From CAYLJJ01 sp964384025 (GTDB lineage Bacteria > Myxococcota_A > Bradymonadia > UBA7976 > UBA1532): 57,520 bases of DNA. Within the stretch, counting starts at the first letter, position 1; the number at the start of each line of letters is the position of its first letter. Location: assembly GCA_964384025.1 (NCBI GenBank), contig CAYLJJ010000032.1:1-57520 (forward strand). Reading direction: 5' to 3'. The notes beneath the pieces were generated by a model. It had not been told where the DNA came from. It saw only the letters and a list, made by a program, of their open reading frames with translations, and searched no databases. A program made the translations under genes and the position numbers. Below, piece after piece: positions 17,512-26,355 of this stretch.

Positions 17512-18966
17512 GTGCTGTTTAACTCTCTTGAGTACATCCTCTTCCTCCTGGTCATCTTCCTCCTCTATTGGTCTACGGTGCGCTTTGCGCGAGTCGCGCG
17601 GGGTCTGCTCCTCAGCGCCAGCCTGATCTTCTATGCCTCCTGGAAACCGGAATATCTGATCCTGATCATCGCCTCCTCCCTGGTGGATTATGCTGTAGGA
17701 GGACGGCTCTTTAAGGCGAAAGAGCCACAACGGCGCAAACGCCTGCTCTGGATCTCGGTGGGTTATAATCTGAGCGTCCTGGCCACCTTCAAATACTTCA
17801 ACTTTTTTATGGAGAACCTGGACAGCCTCCTTCAGCGCCTAGCTTGGGTGGAGGCGTTGACCTTCCAAGGCTTCTATCTAGGAGAACTCCGCATCGAGTT
17901 CCTCCTCCCGGTGGGGATCTCCTTCTTCACCTTTCAGTCGATGAGCTACACCATCGATATCTATCGAAAACAGTTGGAGCCGATCGACAGCTACCCTAGG
18001 TATCTCCTCTATGTGAGCTTCTTTCCTCAACTGGTCGCGGGGCCGATCGTACGGGCTCGGGATCTGCTGCCCCAGCTCCTCCACCGCCCTCCCCTGAATG
18101 ATCAGATGGGCGGCCGGGGCTTCTATCTCATCGCTCTAGGGCTCTTTAAAAAGATCGTCATCGCCGACTACCTCGCCCTCAACTTGGTGGATCGCAGCTT
18201 CTCCATGCCAACAGCCTTCAGCAGCTTAGAGGTGCTGATGGGGATCTATGGCTATGCGCTGCAGATCTACTGTGACTTCAGCGGCTATAGCGATATCGCC
18301 ATCGGCTCCGCCCTGCTCTTGGGCTTTAGCTTCCCTGATAACTTCAACGCCCCTTATAAATCGGGGAACCTTCAAGAGTTCTGGAGGCGCTGGCATATCT
18401 CTCTGAGCAGTTGGCTGCGAGATTACCTCTATATCCCCTTGGGGGGCAGCCGCAACGGCTCGGTGATGACCTACAGGAACCTCCTCCTGACCATGCTCTT
18501 GGGAGGGCTCTGGCATGGCGCGGGTTGGAACTTCATCATCTGGGGGGCTCTACACGGTGGCGCTCTGGCGGGGCTACGCTTCTGGCAACGACGACGAGAT
18601 GCCCTGGGAAGACAGCCACTCTTAAGGGGAAATTGGGGCCGTGCCCTTGGGCTGTTCTTCACCTTCCACTATGTCTGCTTTACCTGGATCTTCTTTCGCG
18701 CCCCCAGCTTCGAGAGCGCTCTGGAGATCATCAAACAGCTCCTTCAGCTCAGCTTCTCCAGCGCCAACCTGAGCACCCCAGTCCTCAGCATTATGTTCTT
18801 GGGCGCGCTGACCCATCTCTGGCCTCAACGCTCCTTTGAAGCTCTCATCGCCGCCTTCACCCGCCTCCCCGCCTCTCTTCAGGCCCTGGGGGTGATCGCC
18901 GTGGGCCTGGGTCTGAGAGAGATCGCCTCTACCCAGATCGTGCCTTTCATCTACTTCCAGTTTTAG
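17512..18966 (+). CDS. MBOAT O-acyltransferase, AlgI/PatA-like
   Basis: A 484-aa multi-pass membrane protein. It contains FFTFQSMSYTIDIYR, the FWRRWHISLSSWLRDYLYIPLGG block and LLGGLWHGAGWNFIIWGALHG with the catalytic His typical of AlgI, PatA and DltB relatives. GTG 17512 gives the family-standard start MLFNS and has GAGG 5 nt upstream; GTG 17482 would add an atypical extension. It probably moves acetyl groups across the membrane onto a polysaccharide or peptidoglycan, together with the SGNH protein encoded next. Confidence 0.92.
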   Translation: MLFNSLEYILFLLVIFLLYWSTVRFARVARGLLLSASLIFYASWKPEYLILIIASSLVDYAVGGRLFKAKEPQRRKRLLWISVGYNLSVLATFKYFNFFMENLDSLLQRLAWVEALTFQGFYLGELRIEFLLPVGISFFTFQSMSYTIDIYRKQLEPIDSYPRYLLYVSFFPQLVAGPIVRARDLLPQLLHRPPLNDQMGGRGFYLIALGLFKKIVIADYLALNLVDRSFSMPTAFSSLEVLMGIYGYALQIYCDFSGYSDIAIGSALLLGFSFPDNFNAPYKSGNLQEFWRRWHISLSSWLRDYLYIPLGGSRNGSVMTYRNLLLTMLLGGLWHGAGWNFIIWGALHGGALAGLRFWQRRRDALGRQPLLRGNWGRALGLFFTFHYVCFTWIFFRAPSFESALEIIKQLLQLSFSSANLSTPVLSIMFLGALTHLWPQRSFEALIAAFTRLPASLQALGVIAVGLGLREIASTQIVPFIYFQF

Positions 18967-18983
18967 GGCTTGTGAGGAAACCG

Positions 18984-20516
18984 ATGTCTCTTGACTCCTC
19001 GGGGAGCCCCGCCGCGCTGTGGTCCAAGACGGGGCAAGTTCTCCTCTATGTAGGCTTAGGAGCCCTCCTGCTTCAGCTTCAGCCCAGCCTTGAGGAGCTG
19101 CGTTGGCTCCCTGAAGATCCTCAGGAGCTGCTCCCTCGCCTCTTTCGATCTGAGGAGCCCTCAGAGGAGATCTTAGGAGAGGTGAATGATGAGGTCTTGA
19201 TCAGCTTGGGGGCTCCTTCGCTCGGGGGCGTTTTAGAGCCACGCCCTCAACTGGCTGAAGAGCAGCCGATTGAGGATGATCAGGAGTTTCTCATCGAGGG
19301 GATGGTGGTGGAGAGCGGTCGGGCGCTCCCACCCCACCCGAAGCTCAGACGAATGACGGGGGGGCTGCCTCTCATGGAGATTGAGGATCCTCAACAAAAT
19401 ATGAGGCGCTTCTACTCTGGCCTGAGGCGCTTAGAGATTGAGGAGGCGCAGCACAAAGTCCGTATCCTTCACTATGGAGACTCTCTGATCACTGGAGATC
19501 TCCTCAGCCGCACCGTGCGTCGCCTGCTTCAGAAGAAGTTTGGAGATGGAGGTCACGGCTTTGTTCTCGCAGGGCGCCCCTCCCCCTGGTATGGCCGCGA
19601 CCAGCTCAGACTGAGCAACAGCAAGGAGTGGAAGATCAATCGCCTCACGCGGCCCTGGACAGCAGACAGATCCTATGGCTTGGGCGGCGCCTGTTTTAGC
19701 AGCCGTCAGCGCGGTCAATGGGTCAGGATGCAACCCAAGGGTAAAGAGGGCTTGGGTGAACTGGTCTCTCAGATCACAGTGCATTATATGGCGGATCCTC
19801 GAGGGGGGCGCTTTCAGATCTCCCTGGGGCACAGCCGAGTTGAAGTGAACACACGAGCTGAGAAGGGCGCTCGTGTGGCGGAGATCAGGACCTCAGAGGG
19901 GCGACATAAGCTGCGGATCAAGACCCTCGGGGGGGGTAAGGTGCGGCTCTTTGGGGTTGCCTTGGAACGAGACTCTGGGGTGGTCTATGACAGCCTGGGC
20001 ATCGATGGTACACGGGCCAAGCTGCTGAGGAAGATGAACCCTGAGCACTGGCATAAGCAGCTGCGGCAGCGACGCCCCGATCTACTGATCCTGAACTATG
20101 GCACCAATGAGAGCGAATCGAGGAGCCTCAATCTGGATCGCTACCGCGATGATCTAGCGTATACCCTGGGGCATCTGCGCGCGGCCTTGCCGGGGATCTC
20201 TTGCCTCATCGTCGCTCCTATGGATCGAGCGAAGAGGAGCAAGAAGAGCGGTCGCTTGGCGACCATGCCGATCATCAAGCGTATCCTGCGTGTTCAGCGT
20301 GAGGTGGCCTATGCTCAGGGCTGCGCCTTTTGGAACACCTGGCGGGCGATGGGTGGAGAGGGCTCAATGGCGCGGTGGTATCGGGCGCGCCCCCCTCTTG
20401 GAGCGGGAGATCTCACACACCCCACCGGCCGAGGTGGAGATCGCTTGGGGGCGATGCTCTTCGCCGCTCTGATGGAGGGCTATCGGGGCTTCAGCCTAGA
20501 GGCTGCGAAGAGATAG
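18984..20516 (+). CDS. SGNH/GDSL-family hydrolase or acetyltransferase partner of the MBOAT protein
   Basis: A 510-aa membrane-anchored protein. One N-terminal helix (about 15-35) precedes an acidic linker and a periplasmic SGNH domain. Block I is HYGDSLITGD (Ser near 166), the Gly/Asn region includes NYGTNES, and the catalytic Asp/His block is GDLTHPT (Asp near 475, His near 478). PatB and AlgX use this fold to finish O-acetylation started by an MBOAT protein. The gene is 17 nt after the MBOAT gene. GAGGA supports ATG 18984. Confidence 0.85.
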   Translation: MSLDSSGSPAALWSKTGQVLLYVGLGALLLQLQPSLEELRWLPEDPQELLPRLFRSEEPSEEILGEVNDEVLISLGAPSLGGVLEPRPQLAEEQPIEDDQEFLIEGMVVESGRALPPHPKLRRMTGGLPLMEIEDPQQNMRRFYSGLRRLEIEEAQHKVRILHYGDSLITGDLLSRTVRRLLQKKFGDGGHGFVLAGRPSPWYGRDQLRLSNSKEWKINRLTRPWTADRSYGLGGACFSSRQRGQWVRMQPKGKEGLGELVSQITVHYMADPRGGRFQISLGHSRVEVNTRAEKGARVAEIRTSEGRHKLRIKTLGGGKVRLFGVALERDSGVVYDSLGIDGTRAKLLRKMNPEHWHKQLRQRRPDLLILNYGTNESESRSLNLDRYRDDLAYTLGHLRAALPGISCLIVAPMDRAKRSKKSGRLATMPIIKRILRVQREVAYAQGCAFWNTWRAMGGEGSMARWYRARPPLGAGDLTHPTGRGGDRLGAMLFAALMEGYRGFSLEAAKR

Positions 20517-20662
20517 TCTTTGAGGCTCACCGTAACGCAAAATGGGCAGAAAGAACTGAAATTTTAAGACGTTCCCTCTTGGCCCATAGATTGCAAAGCC
20601 CGCGCCCCCAAAATCAAAGCATCCGGGGCCATTTAAGCAACTGAGTGGTTTGGATGAGAGAC

Positions 20663-20695
20663 ACTCCAAGCGAGCTTGGAGTATCGCTACTCCAA
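20663..20695 (+). promoter_or_regulatory. Two mutually exclusive hairpins in the leader of the inositol-phosphate transferase gene
   Basis: ACTCCAAG (20663-20670) can pair with CTTGGAGT (20675-20682) around a CGAG loop. The second arm can instead pair with a downstream TACTCCAA (TTGGAGTA 20676-20683 with 20688-20695, loop TCGC). The middle segment can therefore form only one hairpin at a time, as in an attenuator or switch. It ends 33 nt before ATG 20729. No T-tract follows, so translational control is as likely as termination. Confidence 0.45.
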
Positions 20696-20728
20696 AGCGG
20701 CTCATCGGTCCAGATTGAGAGAGAGATC

Positions 20729-22174
20729 ATGAGCAAAGCCCAAGTTCAACAGGCGGTCATCTTGGCGGCAGGCTTCGGGAGTCGGATCCGCAGTAACGAA
20801 GAGGCGGCGCCCAAGCCTCTCATCTCTCTGGGGGGTCTCTCTCTGCTCAAGCGCAGCCTCCTCACAGCTCATAAAGGAGGAATCAGCCGCTTTGCGATCA
20901 TCTTGGGTTTTCAAGGCGAGCGTATTCGTCAAGCCCTGGAGGGGGATCCTGAGCTGGAGCATCTGGAGTTGATCTGGGTCGAGAATGAGCAGTATCAACT
21001 CGCCAACGGGATCAGCGTCCTCAAAGCTCAGCCACATATGGAGGGTGAGTTCTTCCTGATGATGGCTGATCATGTCATCGACGCTGCCATCATCCAAAAG
21101 CTCCAGGAGGAGGAGCCTGCCGAGGGCCTGATCCTGGCGGTAGATCGCAAGCTGGACAGCATCTTTGATATGGATGACGCCACCAAGGTCAAGACTGGTC
21201 CTGGGGAGCGCATCTTGGAGATTGGCAAACAGTTGGAGGAGTTTGACGCCGTTGACACTGGGGTTTTCCGCTGCAGCCCGGCGCTCTTTGAAGCTCTGAT
21301 CACGACCTTTGAAGAGCGGGGAGACGCCTCCCTCAGCGATGGTGTCCAGGCTCTAGCCCGCCAGGGCAAGGCCAGGGTGGCTGATATCGGTGCTGCTTGG
21401 TGGCAGGATGTCGATGATGAGCCCAGCCGCAAACATGCTGAAGCCCTCCTCTTTAAGAGCTTGACCAAGACGATCGATGGCCCCATCAGTCGCCACATCA
21501 ATCGACGCTTCAGCAAGAGCATCACCCGCTTGGTGATGAACAGAGATGTGTTGCCTAACCATATGACCGCCTTGGGACTCCTTATCGGTTTGGCTTCAGC
21601 TGCGGTCACCGTCTTTGCGACCACCGACTCCCTCTGGTTCTTGGCCCTGGGCGGGCTGCTCTATCAGCTCTCTTCGATGATCGATGGCTGTGATGGAGAG
21701 CTGGCCCGGCTTAAATTTAAGCACAGCGATCTCGGCGAATGGTTTGATACGGTCTCTGACGATGTCATCAACCTGAGCTATCAGCTCGCCCTGGGCTATG
21801 CGCTCTTTCAGATCACCGGGAACATGCTCTGGTTGCACCTAAGCATCGCTACCTTTATTCTGGGTTGGGTCTTGGCAGGCTCCCTCTATCGCAAGCTGAT
21901 CGCCGTGGGGAAGGGCACCCACTTGGCCTTCAACTGGAACATCCAAACTGGAGCAGAGGCCAGCCTGAGCCAGCGCTTTATCGCTCGCTTTGAGTTTGTC
22001 GCCCACCGTGACTTCTATGCTCTGGCCCTGATGCTGCTTAGCTTTATAGGGGTGGTGGCGCTTCAGTTCGCGCTCTCCCTGAGCCTCTTGGTGGTGTCGA
22101 TCACCGCCGCTCAATGGATCTCGATGAACCTCAACAGGTCTTCAGATCGCCAAGAGACCCGCACTGTTGCTTAA
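20729..22174 (+). CDS. Bifunctional inositol-1-phosphate cytidylyltransferase/CDP-alcohol phosphatidyltransferase-like protein
   Basis: A 481-aa fusion. Residues 8-240 form a sugar-nucleotidyltransferase domain (ILAAGFGSRI, PKPLISLGG, DHVID). Residues about 265-465 are a membrane CDP-alcohol phosphotransferase with the full signature DGELAR-x8-GEWFDTVSDD near 323. The same two-domain layout is known for IPCT/DIPPS enzymes, which make CDP-inositol and then di-myo-inositol-phosphate-phosphate. The bacterial product here could instead be an inositol phospholipid. GAGAGAGA upstream fixes ATG 20729. Confidence 0.85.
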   Translation: MSKAQVQQAVILAAGFGSRIRSNEEAAPKPLISLGGLSLLKRSLLTAHKGGISRFAIILGFQGERIRQALEGDPELEHLELIWVENEQYQLANGISVLKAQPHMEGEFFLMMADHVIDAAIIQKLQEEEPAEGLILAVDRKLDSIFDMDDATKVKTGPGERILEIGKQLEEFDAVDTGVFRCSPALFEALITTFEERGDASLSDGVQALARQGKARVADIGAAWWQDVDDEPSRKHAEALLFKSLTKTIDGPISRHINRRFSKSITRLVMNRDVLPNHMTALGLLIGLASAAVTVFATTDSLWFLALGGLLYQLSSMIDGCDGELARLKFKHSDLGEWFDTVSDDVINLSYQLALGYALFQITGNMLWLHLSIATFILGWVLAGSLYRKLIAVGKGTHLAFNWNIQTGAEASLSQRFIARFEFVAHRDFYALALMLLSFIGVVALQFALSLSLLVVSITAAQWISMNLNRSSDRQETRTVA

Positions 22175-22219
22175 TCTCTCACCAACCCCCCACTGTTGCT
22201 TAATCTCTCACCAGCCCCC
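22162..22219. repeat. Perfectly adjacent 29-bp direct duplication (28/29 identical)
   Basis: Positions 22162-22190 and 22191-22219 are the same sequence apart from one A/G difference. The plus-strand gene stops in copy 1 (TAA at 22172) and the minus-strand FecR gene stops in copy 2 (TGA complement at 22208). Each copy still holds both stop codons, so the duplication did not damage either protein. Confidence 0.97.
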
Positions 22220-23149
22220 TACCTCAGCGCTTCGACTGCTCTGAGGGAATCGCGCTCTAAAGCCTGCTCCTGCTCGACGAGCGGCCTCTCTCTCTCCCAT
22301 CTTCAAGAGCGCATGAGCTGCCCGATAGGCGAACTCCTCTGCGTGAATCCCTTGGGGGAAGCGCCGCTCCGCTTCAGCCCAAAAACGCTGCATCACTCTG
22401 GCTGGAGCTTGCGCCTCCAAGCCTCGCCCCAACTCCAGGAAGTGGTTTCGTTGGCTTAGACTTTCAGAGAGCGCGCTGCAGAGCCGCAGATGAATCTCGA
22501 TAAGCGCCTCCCAGTCCTGAGCGGCCTCTGCAGCCTGCGCTCCAGCCTCGTTGATGGGCTGTAGTTGACGCTCCTCTCCCGCCGCGACGAGGAGGATGGG
22601 GCGCCCATCTTTGGGGACCAGCTCGACTAGTCCCTCCTGAACCTCAACTCGTGTGCTCTCTCCCTCAAGGGAAACCGTAAAACGAGTGCCTCGAACTCGG
22701 ACCCAAGCCTGAGGAGTCTCCACCTCATAGCGAGCACCCTCTTGTAGCTTAGGAACCTGGCTATAGACCTGCCCCTGCTCTAGGCGTAGATGAACCTGTT
22801 TGGGATCGTCGGAGAGGAGACTGAGGCGCCCTTTCACCTGAAGCTCTGCACCCGCCTCTAACCGTGCTGTGCCCTGGATAGGGCCGGGCTGAGCAAACTG
22901 ATCTTGAGCAAGAGAGGGATCAGTTCTCTTCGAAGCTTCCGGCCGCTGCTCCAAAAACAGCCCCAAGAGCAGGGCTGCAGCCAAAGCGATGGCTCCCCAT
23001 AACAGCTGCCTTGATCTTCTCTCTTTGCGCTGTTGATGCCCCGCCTGTATCTGCTCCCAAATCTGAAGTTGACGATCAGAAGAGAGAGGATGTTGCTCCT
23101 CTCGCAGAGGAGTGAGGAGGGAGAAAAGCTGTTCTTTTTGAGTTTTCAT
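22208..23149 (-). CDS. FecR-domain membrane protein, probable anti-sigma partner
   Basis: A 313-aa protein. The cytoplasmic N-terminus (about 1-46) resembles a short anti-sigma segment. A transmembrane helix lies at about 48-66, and a periplasmic FecR domain at about 90-195 has VETPQAWVRVRGTRFTV and a following EVQEGLVELV. The C-terminal 100 residues are helical and TPR-like (RRFPQGIHAEEFAYRAAHALLKMGER). It overlaps the sigma gene by 4 nt (ATGA), the usual arrangement for a sigma/regulator pair. Confidence 0.85.
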   Translation of the reverse strand: MKTQKEQLFSLLTPLREEQHPLSSDRQLQIWEQIQAGHQQRKERRSRQLLWGAIALAAALLLGLFLEQRPEASKRTDPSLAQDQFAQPGPIQGTARLEAGAELQVKGRLSLLSDDPKQVHLRLEQGQVYSQVPKLQEGARYEVETPQAWVRVRGTRFTVSLEGESTRVEVQEGLVELVPKDGRPILLVAAGEERQLQPINEAGAQAAEAAQDWEALIEIHLRLCSALSESLSQRNHFLELGRGLEAQAPARVMQRFWAEAERRFPQGIHAEEFAYRAAHALLKMGEREAARRAGAGFRARFPQSSRSAEVGGW

Positions 23150-23727
23150 CGTAGCTCTTCCAACAAGCCCAACTTCTGAGCGCGACGTGTCAGCTCAGCG
23201 CGCGCTCTGGAGAGCCGCGTCAGCACTGTTGAGCGGGGACAGTCTAAGATCTTGGCGATCTCCTTGGTGTCCATACCTTCCAGCTCATGAAGGATCAGGA
23301 CTGTACGTTTGCGCTCATCCAGTTGATTGAGAAGAGCCCGGACTCTCTCTAGGCGCATACGCTCTCCAGCTAAGCTGTCAGGGCTCGGCTGAAGTGAAGC
23401 CTTCCATTCTAAAATCTCAGCCCCCTGCTCTCGACGGCGGCTCCACCAGCGGCGGCGCTTTAGAGCGCGGTTTACGGTGATGCGGTAGATCCAGGTCTTG
23501 AGGCGCGATTGGCCTCGGAAGCGACGAAGAGATTGGAAGATGGAGAGGAAGACCTCCTGAACCACCTCCTCCCCCTCAGCGTCGCTGTGAACAAAGCGGC
23601 GAGCTAAGCGAAAGACCTCAGGAGAGTGCTCCCGATAGATCTCCCACCAGCTGCTCTGATCTCCCTCAAGCAGGCGTTGGATCTGCTCCGCTTCTGCTGT
23701 CCTGAAGTCCAGAACCATGGAGCTCAT
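23146..23727 (-). CDS. ECF-type sigma-70 factor
   Basis: A 193-aa protein with sigma region 2 (VFRLARRFVHSDAEGEEVVQEVFLSIF, then TWIYRITVNRALKRRR) and region 4 (LDERKRTVLILHELEGMDTKEIAKIL, PRSTVLTRLSRARAEL). No regions 1 or 3. GAGG 6 nt upstream supports ATG 23727; ATGs at 23745, 23733 and 23718 are possible. It is followed directly by the FecR-domain protein, which probably holds it inactive. The conditions that release it cannot be read from the sequence. Confidence 0.93.
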   Translation of the reverse strand: MSSMVLDFRTAEAEQIQRLLEGDQSSWWEIYREHSPEVFRLARRFVHSDAEGEEVVQEVFLSIFQSLRRFRGQSRLKTWIYRITVNRALKRRRWWSRRREQGAEILEWKASLQPSPDSLAGERMRLERVRALLNQLDERKRTVLILHELEGMDTKEIAKILDCPRSTVLTRLSRARAELTRRAQKLGLLEELR

Positions 23728-23787
23728 TCCCATCCTCAGCCTCATGTAGTGGTTCTCTTATGAGTCCCCCTACATCTGGCTCTTATC

Positions 23788-24690
23788 TCAATTTCCAAGA
23801 ACATAACCCAACTGAAGCCCCATGAGGAGCGTGGGATCTGGACCGCTGTGGAGCGCGAGCTGTAGCCCCAGGGCGAGGGCTCCCAGGCTTCTATAAAGTT
23901 TGAAGCTCAACCGCCCCAAGAGCTCCTCCTGCCATCCCAGAGCCACGCCCAAGCTGCTCTCAAGAGCCCCCCAGCCGTTGATAAGTTGAGGCCCCAACTG
24001 AAGAGAGGGGGAGCGCTGAAGGATCCCCAAGCCACCGCCCAGGCTGAGCCCCCTCCAGATCTCCCAGAGCAGCTCTCCTTCCGCTCCCTTTTTTAATCCC
24101 TGTGAGTCAAGCCCCAGCTGTGGGGCCAACCAGAGCGTTGGTCCTGAAGGGGTGTTTGCTTTGATCTCCAACAGTGTAGAGCTTTTTTCTTCTGGAGGCT
24201 TGGGGAGGGATTCTGGGATGGGGGGCAGAGCAGGCCGCCTCAGAGGGGGGAAGGCGGGGGGAAGCTTGGGCTGCAGCTCAGCCAGCTGTTTTGGAGAGAT
24301 GGAGCGTCGCTTTGGGAGTGGGGGGAGTGGAGGCCAGGGCTCTCCACCTCCTCGAGGTGCCTCCAGAAACCAGGAGAGCTGAAGCCGGATGGCTCGTTCT
24401 CGCTCCTTCAAGTTTCCCTCTTGAGGGGTGGGTAAGCTGCGCAAGCGAGCGCTCTCAGCATCATAGAGGCAGAGACGACTCTGAGAATCCAGCCAGAGGA
24501 GCGCATCCAAACCGTGGCGTTTGAGCTGCTGTAAAGGATCTTTGAGGGGTTCCCTGAGTCGAAGAATCTGCCAATTTCCCTGAGGTTGAAGCGCTAAGAG
24601 AGGTGCCCAGGGCTGTTCACTTCCCTCTGGAGGATCAGGGACACCCAGCAAAAGAGCGTTTAGGGAGAGAAGAGAGAGGAGGGCTTTCAT
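23788..24690 (-). CDS. Putative outer-membrane beta-barrel-like protein
   Basis: A 300-aa protein with a signal peptide (MKALLSLLSLNALLLGVP). A charged globular segment is followed by a Pro-rich linker (about 125-180) and a Gly/Leu-rich C-terminal part with alternating hydrophobic residues (GLGVALGWQEELLGRLSFKLY type), typical of short outer-membrane barrels. No named family. It lies 42-60 nt upstream of the sigma gene on the same strand, so it may be in the same operon. Confidence 0.6.
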   Translation of the reverse strand: MKALLSLLSLNALLLGVPDPPEGSEQPWAPLLALQPQGNWQILRLREPLKDPLQQLKRHGLDALLWLDSQSRLCLYDAESARLRSLPTPQEGNLKERERAIRLQLSWFLEAPRGGGEPWPPLPPLPKRRSISPKQLAELQPKLPPAFPPLRRPALPPIPESLPKPPEEKSSTLLEIKANTPSGPTLWLAPQLGLDSQGLKKGAEGELLWEIWRGLSLGGGLGILQRSPSLQLGPQLINGWGALESSLGVALGWQEELLGRLSFKLYRSLGALALGLQLALHSGPDPTLLMGLQLGYVLGN

Positions 24691-24713
24691 CGCCAAAGGT
24701 GTCAATTCCGATA

Positions 24714-26057
24714 TCAATCTTGATTGAGCATAACCTTTTCAAGCTCCAAGTTTTTATCGGCAACTGTTTGAATCCTGTCAGATAGATCTCTAGTCACAGA
24801 ATTCTGTTCCTCGATGGCAACAGCAATCTGTTCTATATGTTCGGATATCTGGTCTGATGTGCCGCCAAGTGTCTTTAAATCTTCCGATATTCGATCTGTA
24901 CTTGCTTTTAATTGATTGACAAGGGACCTAACTAAGTCAGCAGACTTCCTGCTCTCATTTGCCAATTGCTTTACTTCCTCTGCAACAACTGAAAATCCTC
25001 TTCCAGCATCTCCAGCGTGGGCAGCTTCAATATAAGCATTAAGAGCCAACAGATGTGTTCTGTCAGATATCTTTCTCATTATATTGATAATATCATCTAT
25101 CGATGTGCTATCAACCTTTAGTTTATCTACAGTATCGATCGCATCTTTTGTCCTATCTTGGCCGACAGATGCAACCTGTTTTGCCATTGTTGAATTCTGC
25201 GATATTTCCAATATTGATACACTCAGTTCTTCTGAAGATGAAGCAATCATTGTCAACAATTCGTTATTTTCAGCCAGTAAGTTTGAAAACAATCTTATGT
25301 TATCAATAACGACAGCAAAACTCTCACCGAGAGTTCCGGGAACTCTCTCTAAAACTAAAGGATTATCGATATCTTTATCAGCGATCAATCGACTTTGCAT
25401 CTTTAATTTATCTATTTGCAGCTTCAACTGGTCAATATGCTCTGTACTATCCGAATTACCTTCAGTAATCACAGATTCGACACCCACTCCAAATGATTTA
25501 AGAGTGCTCATCAGGAAAGCATCACCAACAGCTTGCATATCGTAGTTCATCAACTTGAGAAGAGAAGATCTAGCAATTGGAATATTAGACTGTTTTTTGC
25601 GACTAAAAGCACTTTCTTCGATCGATTCAATGATTCGTTCATATAAGAAAACATAGCTTCCAATATACCATTTATATGGCATATTGATGCGGTCATGTAT
25701 AAGTCCAATGCGAACTCTGTTGGCAAAATATTTCAATCCCCATCCGTCCCTCGCACCCTCAAAAATTCCTACCAGATATTCTGCCTGAGAATTACTTAAA
25801 CGCCCCCTAAGAGCTGAGATAGAGATTCCCTGTTTTTTGGCAAAGCGTTTCATAAAGTTACGTACTTGTTCAAACGAGAAGAGGTGTTCGTAGTAGGCAT
25901 CGACGATAGAGGCTACAACGGTTTTAAACCAGGGGAGTAACTCCAACAAGATTTCCCGATCTGCCTCTGTTATCCCAATAAAACGTCTTCGCAGCGCCAA
26001 GTTCTCTGAGTTTATTTGAAAGTTATGACAAGCTGCGATGCCCAAGTTTTCCTGCAT
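24714..26057 (-). CDS. Globin-coupled sensor/methyl-accepting signalling protein, AT-rich
   Basis: A 447-aa soluble protein with no transmembrane helix. Residues 20-190 match the sensor-globin (HemAT-type) fold, with candidate haem-proximal His121 in RIGLIHDRINM followed by KWYIGSY. Residues about 250-440 are an MCP signalling coiled coil with the hairpin tip RTHLLALNAYIEAAHAGDAGRGFSVVAEEV. It would sense O2, NO or a similar gas and signal to CheA. The DNA is far more AT-rich than its neighbours (18 G/C of 60 at 25081-25140), suggesting horizontal acquisition. Confidence 0.88.
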   Translation of the reverse strand: MQENLGIAACHNFQINSENLALRRRFIGITEADREILLELLPWFKTVVASIVDAYYEHLFSFEQVRNFMKRFAKKQGISISALRGRLSNSQAEYLVGIFEGARDGWGLKYFANRVRIGLIHDRINMPYKWYIGSYVFLYERIIESIEESAFSRKKQSNIPIARSSLLKLMNYDMQAVGDAFLMSTLKSFGVGVESVITEGNSDSTEHIDQLKLQIDKLKMQSRLIADKDIDNPLVLERVPGTLGESFAVVIDNIRLFSNLLAENNELLTMIASSSEELSVSILEISQNSTMAKQVASVGQDRTKDAIDTVDKLKVDSTSIDDIINIMRKISDRTHLLALNAYIEAAHAGDAGRGFSVVAEEVKQLANESRKSADLVRSLVNQLKASTDRISEDLKTLGGTSDQISEHIEQIAVAIEEQNSVTRDLSDRIQTVADKNLELEKVMLNQD

Positions 26058-26253
26058 GTTTTTAAAACTCCTAATATACCTTACGATTCTAAACCCTAGA
26101 TCTTGATAAAAGCATATCCATCAAGAAAATCAAAAAACAACCAATTTAAAATTCCTCTATCTCCTCTGCCGATTTCGGGAACTGAACCTGCCGACAATCA
26201 GCCCCTTAAGTATTTTATCTTAATTTATCGCAAACGCGTTTTTTGTATCGTCT

Positions 26254-26345
26254 CCTTGGGGGAAATTCCAAGGATGTGAAGACCTGGAGGGGTCGGCACG
26301 GCCTCTGCAATGGCCCCATCCCGTCTGGGCGATAGGCTCAGTCTT
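26254..26345 (+). other. GC-rich intergenic stretch with possible RNA structure
   Basis: Between the AT-rich sensor gene start and the first tRNA-like gene. CCTTGG at 26254-26259 pairs with CCAAGG at 26268-26273. A GGGG...CCCC pair and a small CCC-GTCT-GGG hairpin follow, and the stretch ends in an A-rich run before 26356. No ORF or known riboswitch class is recognised. It could be the leader of the RNA genes or a third small RNA. Confidence 0.25.
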
Positions 26346-26355
26346 TAAAAAACAT

